From Thermanaerovibrio velox DSM 12556 (GTDB lineage: Bacteria > Synergistota > Synergistia > Synergistales > Synergistaceae), in assembly GCF_000237825.1 (NCBI RefSeq), contig NZ_CM001377.1:496001-560000 (forward strand): a stretch of 64,000 nucleotides of DNA. The letters are read 5' to 3'. The notes under the pieces were generated by a model. It was not told the origin of the DNA and did no database searches. It saw nothing but the letters and a program-made list of their open reading frames with translations. The position numbers and the translations under genes are program-made. Of the stretch, positions 1 through 7,504 are shown one piece after another. Position 1 is the first letter of the stretch. Each line of letters opens with the position of its first letter.

Positions 1-2
1 CC

Positions 3-665
3 CCATCCCCGGACAGGGGGGCCTACAGGCAGTTGGAGGGGATCCTTGAGCGCATGTTCCCCCCCACCGCGCTGAACACCCTTTTCAAGGACCCGTCCAC
101 CGCGGGCGCAAAGACTCAGGCGTTTAAGGAGGCCTTGTCTCAGGCCTTTAAGTTGGACATGCTGTGTTCCATTGAGGTTGAGAGGTTCCACCGGATCCGT
201 TTGGAGATGTCCCCCCTAGGCAAGCCCAAGGAGCCGCAGCCGGAGGAGCCGAAGGCTGGGGGTGAGAGGCCAAAGATCACGGAGATAACCCTCCACTGCA
301 AGCCTCAGCTGGATCCCGTTAGGGGGAAGAGCGTGGGGGATTTGAAGGTAGGGGATCTCATCCCGGTGGACTTGGACGATGTCAGTCCCGTGGGACGCCT
401 TATAAGTCGTTTTGTGGCCCGAGCGGGCAGGAGGGTGGAGTTCCCGGTGGAGGCGATTGAGCCGGCCAAGGGGGGCGACGCGGTGGTTAAGCTTGCGGTG
501 TCCGAGGGGATAACCGCGGTCTTCAAGATGTCCAAGGACATGAAGATAAGGGTTGCCCAGGAGCCCGTGGTGGCCCCCAAGGGGGGGCCTGGGCTTCCTC
601 TGGTGGTCCTGGCGGCGGCGATTGGGCTTTTCGTCCTGGTCCTGATGCTGGTTCTCAGGGGGTGA
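3..665 (+). CDS. Partial hypothetical protein with C-terminal membrane anchor
   Basis: The reading frame is open to the left edge, so this is probably the 3' part of a longer gene; a TTG at 33 is only the first possible start inside the window. About 220 residues are visible: a soluble N-terminal part, a proline/glutamate-rich linker, a second soluble segment rich in short beta-like stretches, and a hydrophobic C-terminal segment (positions about 604-660) ending in Leu-Arg-Gly, which suggests a tail-anchored membrane protein. Its stop codon lies within a few bases of the next gene, a FliA-type sigma factor, so it belongs to that operon and is probably linked to flagellar or envelope regulation. 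I do not recognise the family. Confidence 0.7.
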   Translation, partial: PSPDRGAYRQLEGILERMFPPTALNTLFKDPSTAGAKTQAFKEALSQAFKLDMLCSIEVERFHRIRLEMSPLGKPKEPQPEEPKAGGERPKITEITLHCKPQLDPVRGKSVGDLKVGDLIPVDLDDVSPVGRLISRFVARAGRRVEFPVEAIEPAKGGDAVVKLAVSEGITAVFKMSKDMKIRVAQEPVVAPKGGPGLPLVVLAAAIGLFVLVLMLVLRG

Positions 666-676
666 GAGGGTTGTCG

Positions 677-1414
677 ATGGAGTCCCCTGATCGTGATTTA
701 TGGGAGGATTACATGAAAAGCCCCTCTCCGGAGAACCGGGAGAGGCTTGTGAAGCGGTACCTTCCGCTCGTCAAGTACGTGGCCTTGCGGATGGCGGTTA
801 CCCCGCCTCCGGGGTTGGATTACGATGACATCTTGAGTTTTGGAGCCATGGGACTTCTAGAGGCCCTGGACAGGTTTGACCCATCCAGGGGTTTTTGTTT
901 CCAGACCTTTGCGGTTCCACGGATCAGGGGGGCCATACTGGACGAGTTGAGGCGTTACGATTGGATATCTAGGAACGGAAGGGAGAAGCTTCAGCGCCTT
1001 GAGAGGGCCATGGAGGAGCTGTGCGCCATGGGGGTTCCCCAGGAGGATGGGGCCCTAATGGAGAGGCTTGGGATGGACGAAAAGAGTTACAGGGAGCTGC
1101 TGGAGATAGCCGGAAGATGTTATCTGGTTTCATTGGACGAGGTCCTCTCCCTTGAGGAGGGGGAGGTCAAGAGGGACGGTCTTTTGGAGGATCCATCTCC
1201 TTCCCCCGCCGAGGAGGTGGAGCGCAGGGAGGAGATTGAGAGGGTTCGAAGGGCCCTTGAGGAGCTGCCGGAGCGGGAGAGGATGCTTCTTTCCCTTTAC
1301 TACGAGGAAGGGCTTACGCTCAAGGAGATAGGTGCGGTGTTGGGGGTTACCGAGTCCAGGGCCTCCCAGCTGCACGGCAAGGCCATAGGTATGCTTCGCT
1401 CCAGGCTGTTGTAG
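677..1414 (+). CDS. fliA: FliA/WhiG-type RNA polymerase sigma factor (sigma-28 family)
   Basis: Alternative sigma factor of the sigma-28 type, which in other bacteria directs transcription of late flagellar and chemotaxis genes. Region 2 is clear (motif DYDDILSFGAMGLLEALDRF followed by FQTFAVPRIRGAILDELR), and region 4 near the C-terminus has LPERERMLLSLYYEEGLTLK and a helix-turn-helix (IGAVLGVTESRASQLH). Length is about 245 residues, usual for FliA. I prefer the ATG at 677, because GAGAGGG ends seven bases before it; a GTG at 662 overlapping the upstream stop is an alternative. It is followed by a FapA-type gene, an order often seen at the end of flagellar operons. No flagellar structural genes are in view, so the regulon is inferred. 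Confidence 0.9.
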   Translation: MESPDRDLWEDYMKSPSPENRERLVKRYLPLVKYVALRMAVTPPPGLDYDDILSFGAMGLLEALDRFDPSRGFCFQTFAVPRIRGAILDELRRYDWISRNGREKLQRLERAMEELCAMGVPQEDGALMERLGMDEKSYRELLEIAGRCYLVSLDEVLSLEEGEVKRDGLLEDPSPSPAEEVERREEIERVRRALEELPERERMLLSLYYEEGLTLKEIGAVLGVTESRASQLHGKAIGMLRSRLL

Positions 1415-1450
1415 CGTCGCGGTCAAGTTTTGGCAGGGGGGTGTGGCGGG

Positions 1451-3043
1451 TTGGAAGGGGCGTTCAGGCTTAAGGTCACTGATGAGGGCATATTCCTGGC
1501 GGTTGCGCCGGAGGGGGATGTGACCCTCTCTGACGTGGTGGCCCTCCTGAAGGAGCGCCGGATAGAGGACTATGACGGCCAGGTGGTGGCCAAGGCGGTT
1601 CAAGATCGGACCGGCGAGATGGTTAAGATCGCGGACCGTAAGCCGGAGCTTGATAGGCCTGCGGAGGTGGAGATCAAGATCTCCGAGGACGCCATGAGCT
1701 GCTCAATCCGGGTGATACCCCCGTTGGGTCCGCTACCCCTGCCGAGCGTGGAGGATTTGGAGAGGTTTCTTAAAGAGCACGGGGTGGTGGAGGGCGTAAA
1801 GCGCCAGGTTCTTGAAGGGCTCTCCCAGGGGATGCACCTCCGGCAGTGGGTGGAGGTGGCGAGGGGCCGTGAGGTGGTCCACGGCAAGGATGCGGTCATA
1901 AACTACAAGATAGATCTTCAGCGCCTTAAGCCCAAGGAGACCGGTGAGGGCAGCCGGGTGGACATGAAGGACCTTGGCACGGTGATAAACGTCCTCAAGG
2001 GACAGGAGCTGGCGGAGAAACTCCCGCCGGTCCAGGGCACCGACGGCATTACGGTCATGGGGAAGCCGGTGAAGGCCCAGGTGGGGAAGGACAAGAACCT
2101 TCCCGCGGGGCCCGGTACGGAGCTTTCGGAGGATCGGATGCACCTTTATGCCGCCCAGGACGGACACGTGTCGGTGAAGGACGGCAAGCTCTGCGTGTCC
2201 CCGATCTTCGAGGTCAAGGGTGACGTGGACTACGGGGTTGGTAACATCCAGTTCGTAGGTCCCGTGGTGGTTCACGGTTCCGTCCGGGAGGGTTTCTCCG
2301 TCAAGGCCGGAGGCGACCTCTTTGTAGAAGGGGTTGTGGAGGGGGCGGTGCTTTCCTGCGAGGGGGCCATGAACCTCAAGGTTGGGGTTAGGGGGACCGG
2401 CAAGGCGGTTTTGGAGGCCAAGGGGGACATAAGGTGTCCTTACATAGATCAGGCCAAGGTGGTATCCGGAGGCGACGTTTACGTGTCCGAGGCCATAACC
2501 CACAGCCTGGTGTCCGCCAGGGGGACCGTGGTAGTCCAGGGTAGTAAGAAGGGTCAGATAGTTGGGGGCAGGGTTCAGGCGGGTGTCGAGGTGGTATGTG
2601 AGACCTTGGGCAGTGACATGGGCACCAGGACCGAGGTGGTCGTGGGGGTCCCTCCGGAGCTCATGGAGGAGAGGAAGAGGCTCACCGAGGCCCTTAAGGA
2701 GCTCAAGGGCAAGATGGCGGAGGTGGACACCAACCTGGGGTATCTTAAGAAGATGGAGGAGCGGAACCTCCTTGACGATCAGAAGCGGGCCCTCATGGTG
2801 AGGCTCACCAGGGCGAAGTTTCAGCTGCAAGGTCAGATCTCCATATCGGAGGGTCGGCTTAAGGCCATAGAGGAGGAGATGGAGCGGAGCAAGTCGGTGG
2901 GCAAGGTCCGGGTTAAGGGGGTCTGCCACAACGGGGTGGTGGTGTCCATAAGGGGCATGAACTACATAGTAAGGGATGACCAGCGCTTCGTGACCTTCCT
3001 GGTGGAGGAGGGGGAGATCCGGATAAAGCCCTTCGACTATTAG
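1451..3043 (+). CDS. FapA family (DUF342) protein
   Basis: A 530-residue member of the FapA/DUF342 family, cytoplasmic proteins with a right-handed beta-helix core often found beside fliA and flhFG. The middle (roughly residues 170-400) is a run of short beta repeats rich in Gly and Val, such as VHGSVREGFSVKAGGDLFVE, which fits the helix. The C-terminal part from about residue 410 is a charged coiled coil (PPELMEERKRLTEALKELKG onward). The TTG at 1451 is favoured because a GGGGGGTG stretch lies just upstream; TTG 1430 in the same frame is possible. The role is not well established; in Vibrio a relative acts in glucose-responsive control of adenylate cyclase. Confidence is high for the family, low for a specific job. 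Confidence 0.85.
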   Translation: MEGAFRLKVTDEGIFLAVAPEGDVTLSDVVALLKERRIEDYDGQVVAKAVQDRTGEMVKIADRKPELDRPAEVEIKISEDAMSCSIRVIPPLGPLPLPSVEDLERFLKEHGVVEGVKRQVLEGLSQGMHLRQWVEVARGREVVHGKDAVINYKIDLQRLKPKETGEGSRVDMKDLGTVINVLKGQELAEKLPPVQGTDGITVMGKPVKAQVGKDKNLPAGPGTELSEDRMHLYAAQDGHVSVKDGKLCVSPIFEVKGDVDYGVGNIQFVGPVVVHGSVREGFSVKAGGDLFVEGVVEGAVLSCEGAMNLKVGVRGTGKAVLEAKGDIRCPYIDQAKVVSGGDVYVSEAITHSLVSARGTVVVQGSKKGQIVGGRVQAGVEVVCETLGSDMGTRTEVVVGVPPELMEERKRLTEALKELKGKMAEVDTNLGYLKKMEERNLLDDQKRALMVRLTRAKFQLQGQISISEGRLKAIEEEMERSKSVGKVRVKGVCHNGVVVSIRGMNYIVRDDQRFVTFLVEEGEIRIKPFDY

Positions 3044-3050
3044 TTGGGGG

Positions 3051-3368
3051 GTGTTCGTGGTGTCCTTGCGGCCGGTGGATTGGCATCTTTCCATGTGGAA
3101 CTTGGAGCAGAGGGCCCAGGAGGGGCCTAAGGACCCGGCCTCCATTGGGGCCCTTGCGGCCCGGCAGGTGGAGGTGGAGAAGCGTCGGGAGGAGGAGCGG
3201 AGGCGTCTTCAGGAGGCCTCTAGGGCGGCCTCCCAGCGGCCCCTAGAGGCCCCGGAGGAGAGGGAGTCCGGCGGACGCGGTGGGCGCAGCGGGACCCGCA
3301 AGGGGGGAAAGCCCCGGGAGGAGGAACCCAAGGGGTCCGGCGGCACGTCCTTTGAGGTCTACGGTTGA
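3051..3368 (+). CDS. Small charged hypothetical protein
   Basis: A 105-residue frame starting with GTG seven bases after the preceding stop, with the purine-rich TTGGGGG just upstream; GTG codons at 3057 and 3060 are equally possible starts. The first 30 residues look folded (RPVDWHLSMWNLEQRAQ). The rest is a strongly charged Glu/Arg helix followed by a Gly/Arg/Lys-rich tail that is probably disordered. No known motif is recognised. Position and spacing suggest co-transcription with the FapA-type gene. The low-complexity tail means coding potential is somewhat uncertain. Confidence 0.6.
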   Translation: MFVVSLRPVDWHLSMWNLEQRAQEGPKDPASIGALAARQVEVEKRREEERRRLQEASRAASQRPLEAPEERESGGRGGRSGTRKGGKPREEEPKGSGGTSFEVYG

Positions 3369-3452
3369 TGTGTCCAGGCGGTCTTTGCCGTTGTGGTCCC
3401 TGGGGCTTTAGCGGCTTCGATCCCGGCTGGATGGGGGAGCGTAGATCTGTGA

Positions 3453-3470
3453 TATATAGGAATATATAGT
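3453..3470 (+). promoter_or_regulatory. AT-rich direct repeat upstream of the 3491 gene
   Basis: ATATATAG occurs twice (3453-3460 and 3463-3470) separated by GA, in an otherwise GC-rich 120-base intergenic stretch. It lies about 20 bases before the next start codon. It could hold a -10 element or a binding site, but no good -35 box is visible at the right spacing. Confidence 0.35.
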
Positions 3471-3490
3471 CAGAAGGGGCTGTTTGATTT

Positions 3491-4036
3491 ATGTCTTCCG
3501 GTTTGACCGCCGGCTACATGGTGGTGGAGGAGCGGGATGGTCTGTACCTTGGGGCCGCGTTGGTGGTGGATTCCCGCGGTGTGCCCCTGGACTTTCGGTA
3601 CACGGAGCCTCTGCGTCCCACCAAGATAGAGAGGATCCTTTACGGTGGGGCCTTGGAGGTGTACCTGAGGGAGGACGTGATAGTGAAGAGCCTGGCGGAG
3701 GCGGTGGAGGCCAAGCCCGCCATCTGGATAGTAAGGGATCCGGAGTTGTTGGCGGCGGTTCGCCGACACGGAAAGGTGTTGGCGGCGTCGTTGGAGGGGA
3801 CCTCCAACGCGCCTCTGGATAGGGTGGGGCACGTGGAGATGCAGGGGGAGTTGGAGTTCCTGCTTCAGGTGGACCCCATAAGTTCTCCCTTGAGGGTGAC
3901 GGTGACCAGGGATCAGGTGCAGCAGGTAAAGAAGTTGTCCGAGAGCCTGGTGTCCCTTGGGGAGACCATGGAGGTTTTAGAGCCCTTTGGTCGGATAGCC
4001 AGGGCTTTGGAGGCCCTGAGGGATGAGCCTATCTGA
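3491..4036 (+). CDS. Conserved-looking hypothetical protein
   Basis: Encodes 181 residues, soluble, no signal peptide. It begins SSGLTAGYMVVEERDGLYLG and contains the stretch RPTKIERILYGGALEVYLRE, reminiscent of a small alpha/beta domain; the C-terminal third is helical. AGAAGGGG at 3472-3479 may serve as the ribosome binding site before the ATG. Its TGA overlaps the ATG of the next gene by one base, so the two are almost certainly translationally coupled. I do not recognise the family and assign no function. Confidence 0.75.
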   Translation: MSSGLTAGYMVVEERDGLYLGAALVVDSRGVPLDFRYTEPLRPTKIERILYGGALEVYLREDVIVKSLAEAVEAKPAIWIVRDPELLAAVRRHGKVLAASLEGTSNAPLDRVGHVEMQGELEFLLQVDPISSPLRVTVTRDQVQQVKKLSESLVSLGETMEVLEPFGRIARALEALRDEPI

Positions 4037-4605
4037 TGGAATCCATCGAAGGGTTAGTAAGGGTTTTAAACCGACTCTTCCTCGGCAGGGTGAGGGTTAG
4101 GTCCTGGGGCGGGTCCCAGGGGTGTGAGGTTTTGAGCCTTAGGGCTGATCGGGGGGTCTTGGTTAAGTCCATGGGTTTGGTCCCCCGGGTGGTGGAGGCG
4201 TCCTTCGTCCGGTGGGGCAGGATGCGGGTAGGTACCCCTGGGCGTTGGCTTTTTGATCCCAAGGCGGTGGTGGTGGCTGGGGGGCTTGAGGGATACGATG
4301 CGGTTGTTAAGGCCGTTCCTTTTAGGTTGCGTGGCCGGGTGGAGAGGGGTTTGGAGAGGGTTATTGACCTTCCCCAGGAGCGGGCCAATAGGGTGAGGTA
4401 TTTCCCCCTGGAGATCAAGGGGGCTAGCGTTATGGCTGTGTTCTACCCTATAATCAAGGGGCTTGTGAAGCGGAGCGTTTTGGACAAGAGATCTGGGAGG
4501 TTGCTCCTTTGGTATCGTGATGGGGTATCCTCGGAGAGGCCCGCTCGGCTCCTCATGGTGAGGGTCTTTGGGGCGGAGGATCCGGTGAGGTGGATATGGC
4601 TTTAG
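4036..4605 (+). CDS. Hypothetical protein coupled to the 3491 gene
   Basis: Encodes 189 residues, basic and soluble, with alternating strands and helices (for example KAVVVAGGLEGYDAVVKAVP) but no motif I can name. The start ATG overlaps the upstream stop (ATGA arrangement), which strongly supports the start and suggests the two products work together, possibly as a complex. The stop lies 50 bases before the S1-domain gene. The function is unknown. Confidence 0.75.
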   Translation: MESIEGLVRVLNRLFLGRVRVRSWGGSQGCEVLSLRADRGVLVKSMGLVPRVVEASFVRWGRMRVGTPGRWLFDPKAVVVAGGLEGYDAVVKAVPFRLRGRVERGLERVIDLPQERANRVRYFPLEIKGASVMAVFYPIIKGLVKRSVLDKRSGRLLLWYRDGVSSERPARLLMVRVFGAEDPVRWIWL

Positions 4606-4654
4606 GTTTCCCCCTGGTGGGAGAAGACGATAAAACTGGAGGGTCGAGCGGCAC

Positions 4655-5077
4655 ATGGTGGAAGACAAGACGGTAATGGCTGCTGCTGGGGTGAACGTTG
4701 GAGACGTGGTTACTGGGACGGTGGAGCACATAGCTCCCTACGGGGCCTTTGTGAGGCTTGAGAACGGACAGAAGGCCATGGTGCACATATCGGAGCTTTC
4801 CCACGGCTACGTCAAGAAGGTGGAGGACGTTCTGGAGCTTCAGCAGAAGGTCACCGCCAAGGTGATCAAGATCGATGAGAGAGGGCGGATAGACCTTTCC
4901 ATAAAGGCTTTGAAGCCCCGGGAGCCCAAGCCTCAGCAGCGAAGCGCCGGTGGTCAGGAGATGGACTTCGAGAAGAAGCTGTCCATGTTCTTGAAGGCCA
5001 GCGACGAGAAGATAGCCGACCTCAACAGCAAGATGAAGGACTCCCGAGGGGGGAAGAGGAAGACCGGAAAGCGATGA
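4655..5077 (+). CDS. S1 RNA-binding domain protein (YugI/GSP13-like)
   Basis: A 140-residue protein with one S1 OB-fold domain at about residues 12-85; the hallmark GDVVTGTVEHIAPYGAFVRL and VHISELSHGYVKKVEDV are easy to see. The C-terminal 50 residues are charged, with a helix (MDFEKKLSMFLKASDEKIAD) and a Lys/Arg-rich end. Single-S1 proteins of this size (B. subtilis YugI/general stress protein 13) bind RNA and associate with ribosomes. GGAGGG at 4638-4643 is a somewhat distant ribosome binding site. A strong terminator follows, so this ends the transcription unit. Confidence 0.88.
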   Translation: MVEDKTVMAAAGVNVGDVVTGTVEHIAPYGAFVRLENGQKAMVHISELSHGYVKKVEDVLELQQKVTAKVIKIDERGRIDLSIKALKPREPKPQQRSAGGQEMDFEKKLSMFLKASDEKIADLNSKMKDSRGGKRKTGKR

Positions 5078-5094
5078 CCTTGAGGGTTCTGGTG

Positions 5095-5120
5095 CCGGGG
5101 GGCGGCTGCCCCCCGGTTTT
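5095..5120 (+). terminator. Rho-independent terminator
   Basis: Perfect nine-base-pair hairpin CCGGGGGGC / GCCCCCCGG with a four-base loop, followed by TTTT. It sits 18 bases after the S1-domain gene. Confidence 0.85.
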
Positions 5121-5183
5121 CTACGTTCCGAGGGATCATCTTCGGGTACCTTGGGATTACCCCGCCAGGATCAGGGATCGGTC

Positions 5184-5280
5184 GGTGGTGAGGGGGTTTT
5201 GTGCACTCTGCAGCTGGGGTTTCCCAAGGGTGTTATTGTGCGGCCCGGTTTCCAAGAGAGGGCCGTTCCCCACCACCTTT
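5184..5280 (+). ncRNA. Candidate structured RNA (three-stem junction)
   Basis: Between the terminator at 5120 and the next plausible gene the sequence can fold into a closed structure. An outer stem pairs GGTGGTG (5184-5190) with CACCACC (5271-5277), extended by GGG/CCC after a bulged A. Inside are TGGG (5215-5218) with CCCA (5223-5226), an enclosing GCAC (5203-5206) with GTGC (5238-5241), and CGGCCC (5241-5246) with GGGCCG (5260-5265), these last two sharing one base. TTTT follows the outer stem. It does not carry the signatures I know for SRP RNA, 6S RNA or common riboswitches. It could be a small RNA, a leader element for the argH unit, or chance pairing in GC-rich DNA. Confidence 0.35.
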
Positions 5281-5358
5281 TGGTTGGTATGTCCTTACCT
5301 GATGGACCGTTGTTCCCATCTGGAGTCCTCCGGCGGGGTTGCCCGTTTGGAGGCCCGG

Positions 5359-5670
5359 ATGGAGAGGGATATGGAGGCCATGAGGGACTATCACCGGATG
5401 CACCGGATGGTGCGGAGGGCCCTGCTCACTCCGGCGGAGTGGTCTATGATAAGGGCTAGGGCGGAGCTGGCATATCCCATATTGGGCAAGGGCATGGGGG
5501 GTACCGATTTCTCCGGGGTTTTTGGTGCCAAGTGCCTTCACCTTCAGGTGGGGTCGTTCCTTGGGTTGGGTTATCATCCCTTCGGATCGCACCTTTCGCT
5601 GGAGGTGGGGGACATGTGCTGTCCCGACGGGAGATGCGGCTTGTCCCGAGGGGCGATGGAGCGGGGGTGA
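5359..5670 (+). CDS. Small hypothetical protein coupled to argH
   Basis: A 103-residue frame whose TGA overlaps the argH ATG by one base. The ATG at 5359 is preceded by GGAGG at 5349-5353 with good spacing; an in-frame ATG at 5302 would add 19 residues. The N-terminal half is a plausible charged helix (MERDMEAMRDYHRMHRMVRR). The rest is Gly- and Cys-containing with no known motif. The coupling to argH is the main support. The frame stays open further upstream, through the candidate RNA and terminator, but that part reads as non-protein sequence. Confidence 0.45.
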   Translation: MERDMEAMRDYHRMHRMVRRALLTPAEWSMIRARAELAYPILGKGMGGTDFSGVFGAKCLHLQVGSFLGLGYHPFGSHLSLEVGDMCCPDGRCGLSRGAMERG

Positions 5671-7073
5671 TGTTTTTGTGGAAGGGTCGTTTCAAGGCTG
5701 ACACGGACCAGCGGGTTAGGGATTTTACCCAGTCTTTGGACCTTGACTGGTGTCTTGCGGAGGACGATATAAGGGGCAGTCTTGCCCACGCCAAGATGCT
5801 GTGTGAGGTGGGGATAATAACCCGGGAGGACCTGGTTTTAATAGAGAGGGGTCTTAACGAGATCTTGGAGGAGGTAAGGTCCGGACAGTTCGTGCCGGAT
5901 CCAGGCCTGGAGGACGTGCACATGAACGTGGAGGCTCGTCTTACCGCCAAGGTGGGGCCCTCGGGGGCTAAGCTCCACTCCGGCAGGAGCCGGAACGACC
6001 AGGTGGCCACGGCGGTTCGGCTTTACCTGAGGCGCCGTCTTAAGGATCTGAAGCTGTCGTTGGGGGGGCTTTTGAAGAACCTGCTGGAGCTTTCGAGGAG
6101 GCATGAGGACGTGATAGTCCCGGGTTATACCCACCTGCAGCAGGCTCAGCCCATAAGCCTTGGGCACTACTGGATGTCCCATTTCTGGGCGTTCCTCAGG
6201 GATGGGGAGAGGCTGGACTTTGCCCTTAGGTCCCTGAGGCTTTGTCCATTGGGGGCTGGGGCCCTGGCGGGCTCCACGCTGCCGCTGGACCGGTTCATGA
6301 CCGCCCGGGAGCTGGGTTTTGAGGGGCCCACGGAGAACAGCTTGGACACGGTGGCTCAGAGGGACGTGCTTTTGGACGTGCACTACTTCTGTCTGTCCTG
6401 TGCGCTTCACTGGAGCAGGTTGTGCGAGGATCTCATCATATACGCCTCTCGGGAATTCGGGTGGATGGACCTGCCGGACCAGTTCTGCACCGGCTCGAGC
6501 ATGATGCCCCAGAAGAAGAACCCGGACGTGTTGGAGCTGTCCAGGGGTAAGGCCTCCGGGGTGTTGGGGAGGTTTGTGGATCTGGCTTGCATGGTTAAGG
6601 GGTTGCCATTAACTTATAACCGGGACCTTCAGGAGGACAAGCGGGGGCTTTTCGAGAACCTGAACGTTACCCAATCGGTGCTGTCGGTGCTGTCAGCCCT
6701 GCTGGAGGGGGTGCAGGTGGACCCGGATAGAGGGGTCAAGGCGTTTGAGGATGGTCTTGCCCTGGCCACCGATGTGGCGGAGTACCTGGTCATGAGGGGA
6801 GTGCCCTTCCGGGAGGCCCACGAGAAGGTGGGGAAGCTGGTCCGCTGGTGCGTGGACAACCAAAGGTCCCTGCGGACCCTCGGCATTGAGGAGATAAGCC
6901 GTTTCATCCCGGAGGCCGCGGAGGACCTGCTGCCCCTTTTGGACGTTAAGGCATCGGTGGACAGGCGGACCACCTACGGCGGCACCTCCCGGGAGCAGGT
7001 GAGGCGGCAGCGGGAGGAGGGGGAGCGCAGGCTCTCCGCCTGGCTTTCGGATTCGGAAGTCCCCCTTGACTAG
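5670..7073 (+). CDS. argH: Argininosuccinate lyase
   Basis: Cleaves argininosuccinate to arginine and fumarate, the last step of arginine synthesis, in the cytoplasm. The fumarase/aspartase-superfamily signature GSSMMPQKKNPD is present near residue 275, together with SGRSRNDQVAT and YTHLQQAQP, all typical ArgH active-site segments. Length is 467 residues, standard for the family. The ATG at 5670 (MFLWKGRF) matches the expected N-terminus; the frame continues upstream but without homology. No other arg genes are in the window. A tRNA promoter overlaps its stop codon. Confidence 0.95.
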   Translation: MFLWKGRFKADTDQRVRDFTQSLDLDWCLAEDDIRGSLAHAKMLCEVGIITREDLVLIERGLNEILEEVRSGQFVPDPGLEDVHMNVEARLTAKVGPSGAKLHSGRSRNDQVATAVRLYLRRRLKDLKLSLGGLLKNLLELSRRHEDVIVPGYTHLQQAQPISLGHYWMSHFWAFLRDGERLDFALRSLRLCPLGAGALAGSTLPLDRFMTARELGFEGPTENSLDTVAQRDVLLDVHYFCLSCALHWSRLCEDLIIYASREFGWMDLPDQFCTGSSMMPQKKNPDVLELSRGKASGVLGRFVDLACMVKGLPLTYNRDLQEDKRGLFENLNVTQSVLSVLSALLEGVQVDPDRGVKAFEDGLALATDVAEYLVMRGVPFREAHEKVGKLVRWCVDNQRSLRTLGIEEISRFIPEAAEDLLPLLDVKASVDRRTTYGGTSREQVRRQREEGERRLSAWLSDSEVPLD

Positions 7074-7093
7074 TCGGTTTTTTTAGGTACAAT
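7066..7093 (+). promoter_or_regulatory. Sigma-70-type promoter for the tRNA array
   Basis: TTGACT (7066-7071) and TACAAT (7088-7093) are separated by 16 bases, 14 bases before tRNA-Lys. The -35 box overlaps the last codons of argH. This is close to consensus and well placed. Confidence 0.8.
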
Positions 7094-7106
7094 CAACCGA
7101 TGTGGC

Positions 7107-7182
7107 GAGCCGTTAGCTCAGTTGGTAGAGCACCGGACTTTTAATCCGGGTGTCGTGGGTTCGAATCCCACACGGCTCACCA
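7107..7182 (+). tRNA. tRNA-Lys (TTT)
   Basis: A 76-base cloverleaf: acceptor stem GAGCCGT / ACGGCTC, D-arm TAGCTCAGTTGGTAGAGCA, anticodon loop CTTTTAA with anticodon TTT, T-arm GTGGGTTCGAATCCCAC, and an encoded CCA end. Confidence 0.97.
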
Positions 7183-7251
7183 GCTGGCAAGGGGCCCCGG
7201 GCCTGGGGTTTGGGGTTCCCGTGGGTCTACGTCGTTGGTTGGAGGTCATGA

Positions 7252-7327
7252 GGTCCCATCGTCTAGTGGTCTAGGACACCGCCCTTTCAAGGCGGCGGCA
7301 CGGGTTCGAATCCCGTTGGGACCGCCA
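7252..7327 (+). tRNA. tRNA-Glu (TTC)
   Basis: Acceptor stem GGTCCCA / TGGGACC, anticodon loop CTTTCAA with anticodon TTC, T-loop GGTTCGAATCC and encoded CCA. It lies 69 bases after tRNA-Lys, with no promoter of its own visible, so it is likely part of one transcript. Confidence 0.97.
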
Positions 7328-7348
7328 CTTTCATCGTTTATCTGCGTC

Positions 7349-7424
7349 GCCGGTGTAGCTCAGCAGGTAGAGCAGCGCACTCGTAATGCGCAGGTCGGCG
7401 GTTCGAGTCCGCCCGCCGGCTCCA
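7349..7424 (+). tRNA. tRNA-Thr (CGT)
   Basis: Acceptor stem GCCGGTG / CGCCGGC (one G-T pair), D-arm TAGCTCAGCAGGTAGAGCA, anticodon loop CTCGTAA with anticodon CGT, T-arm GGCGGTTCGAGTCCGCC and encoded CCA. Last gene of the array. Confidence 0.97.
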
Positions 7425-7432
7425 GGTTTCAA

Positions 7433-7463
7433 CCCCCTTCCTGGTGAAGGGGGTTTGTTTTTT
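7433..7463 (+). terminator. Terminator of the tRNA array
   Basis: Eight-base-pair hairpin CCCCCTTC / GAAGGGGG with a five-base loop, followed by TTTGTTTTTT, directly after tRNA-Thr. Confidence 0.9.
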
Positions 7464-7504
7464 ACCCGGGAAGCATTTTTACCTTGTTCTGTGGAGGTGA
7501 TCTC

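Noticed and set aside
1733-3145. 470-codon open frame on the minus strand
   Set aside because: It is antisense to the FapA-type gene, is rich in His/Pro/Leu from reverse reading of GC-rich codons, and shows no motif.
5074-5358. Upstream part of the 198-codon frame ending at argH
   Set aside because: It spans a terminator and the candidate RNA, and reads as Pro/Cys/Arg-rich noise; only the last 103 codons after a good ribosome binding site are kept.
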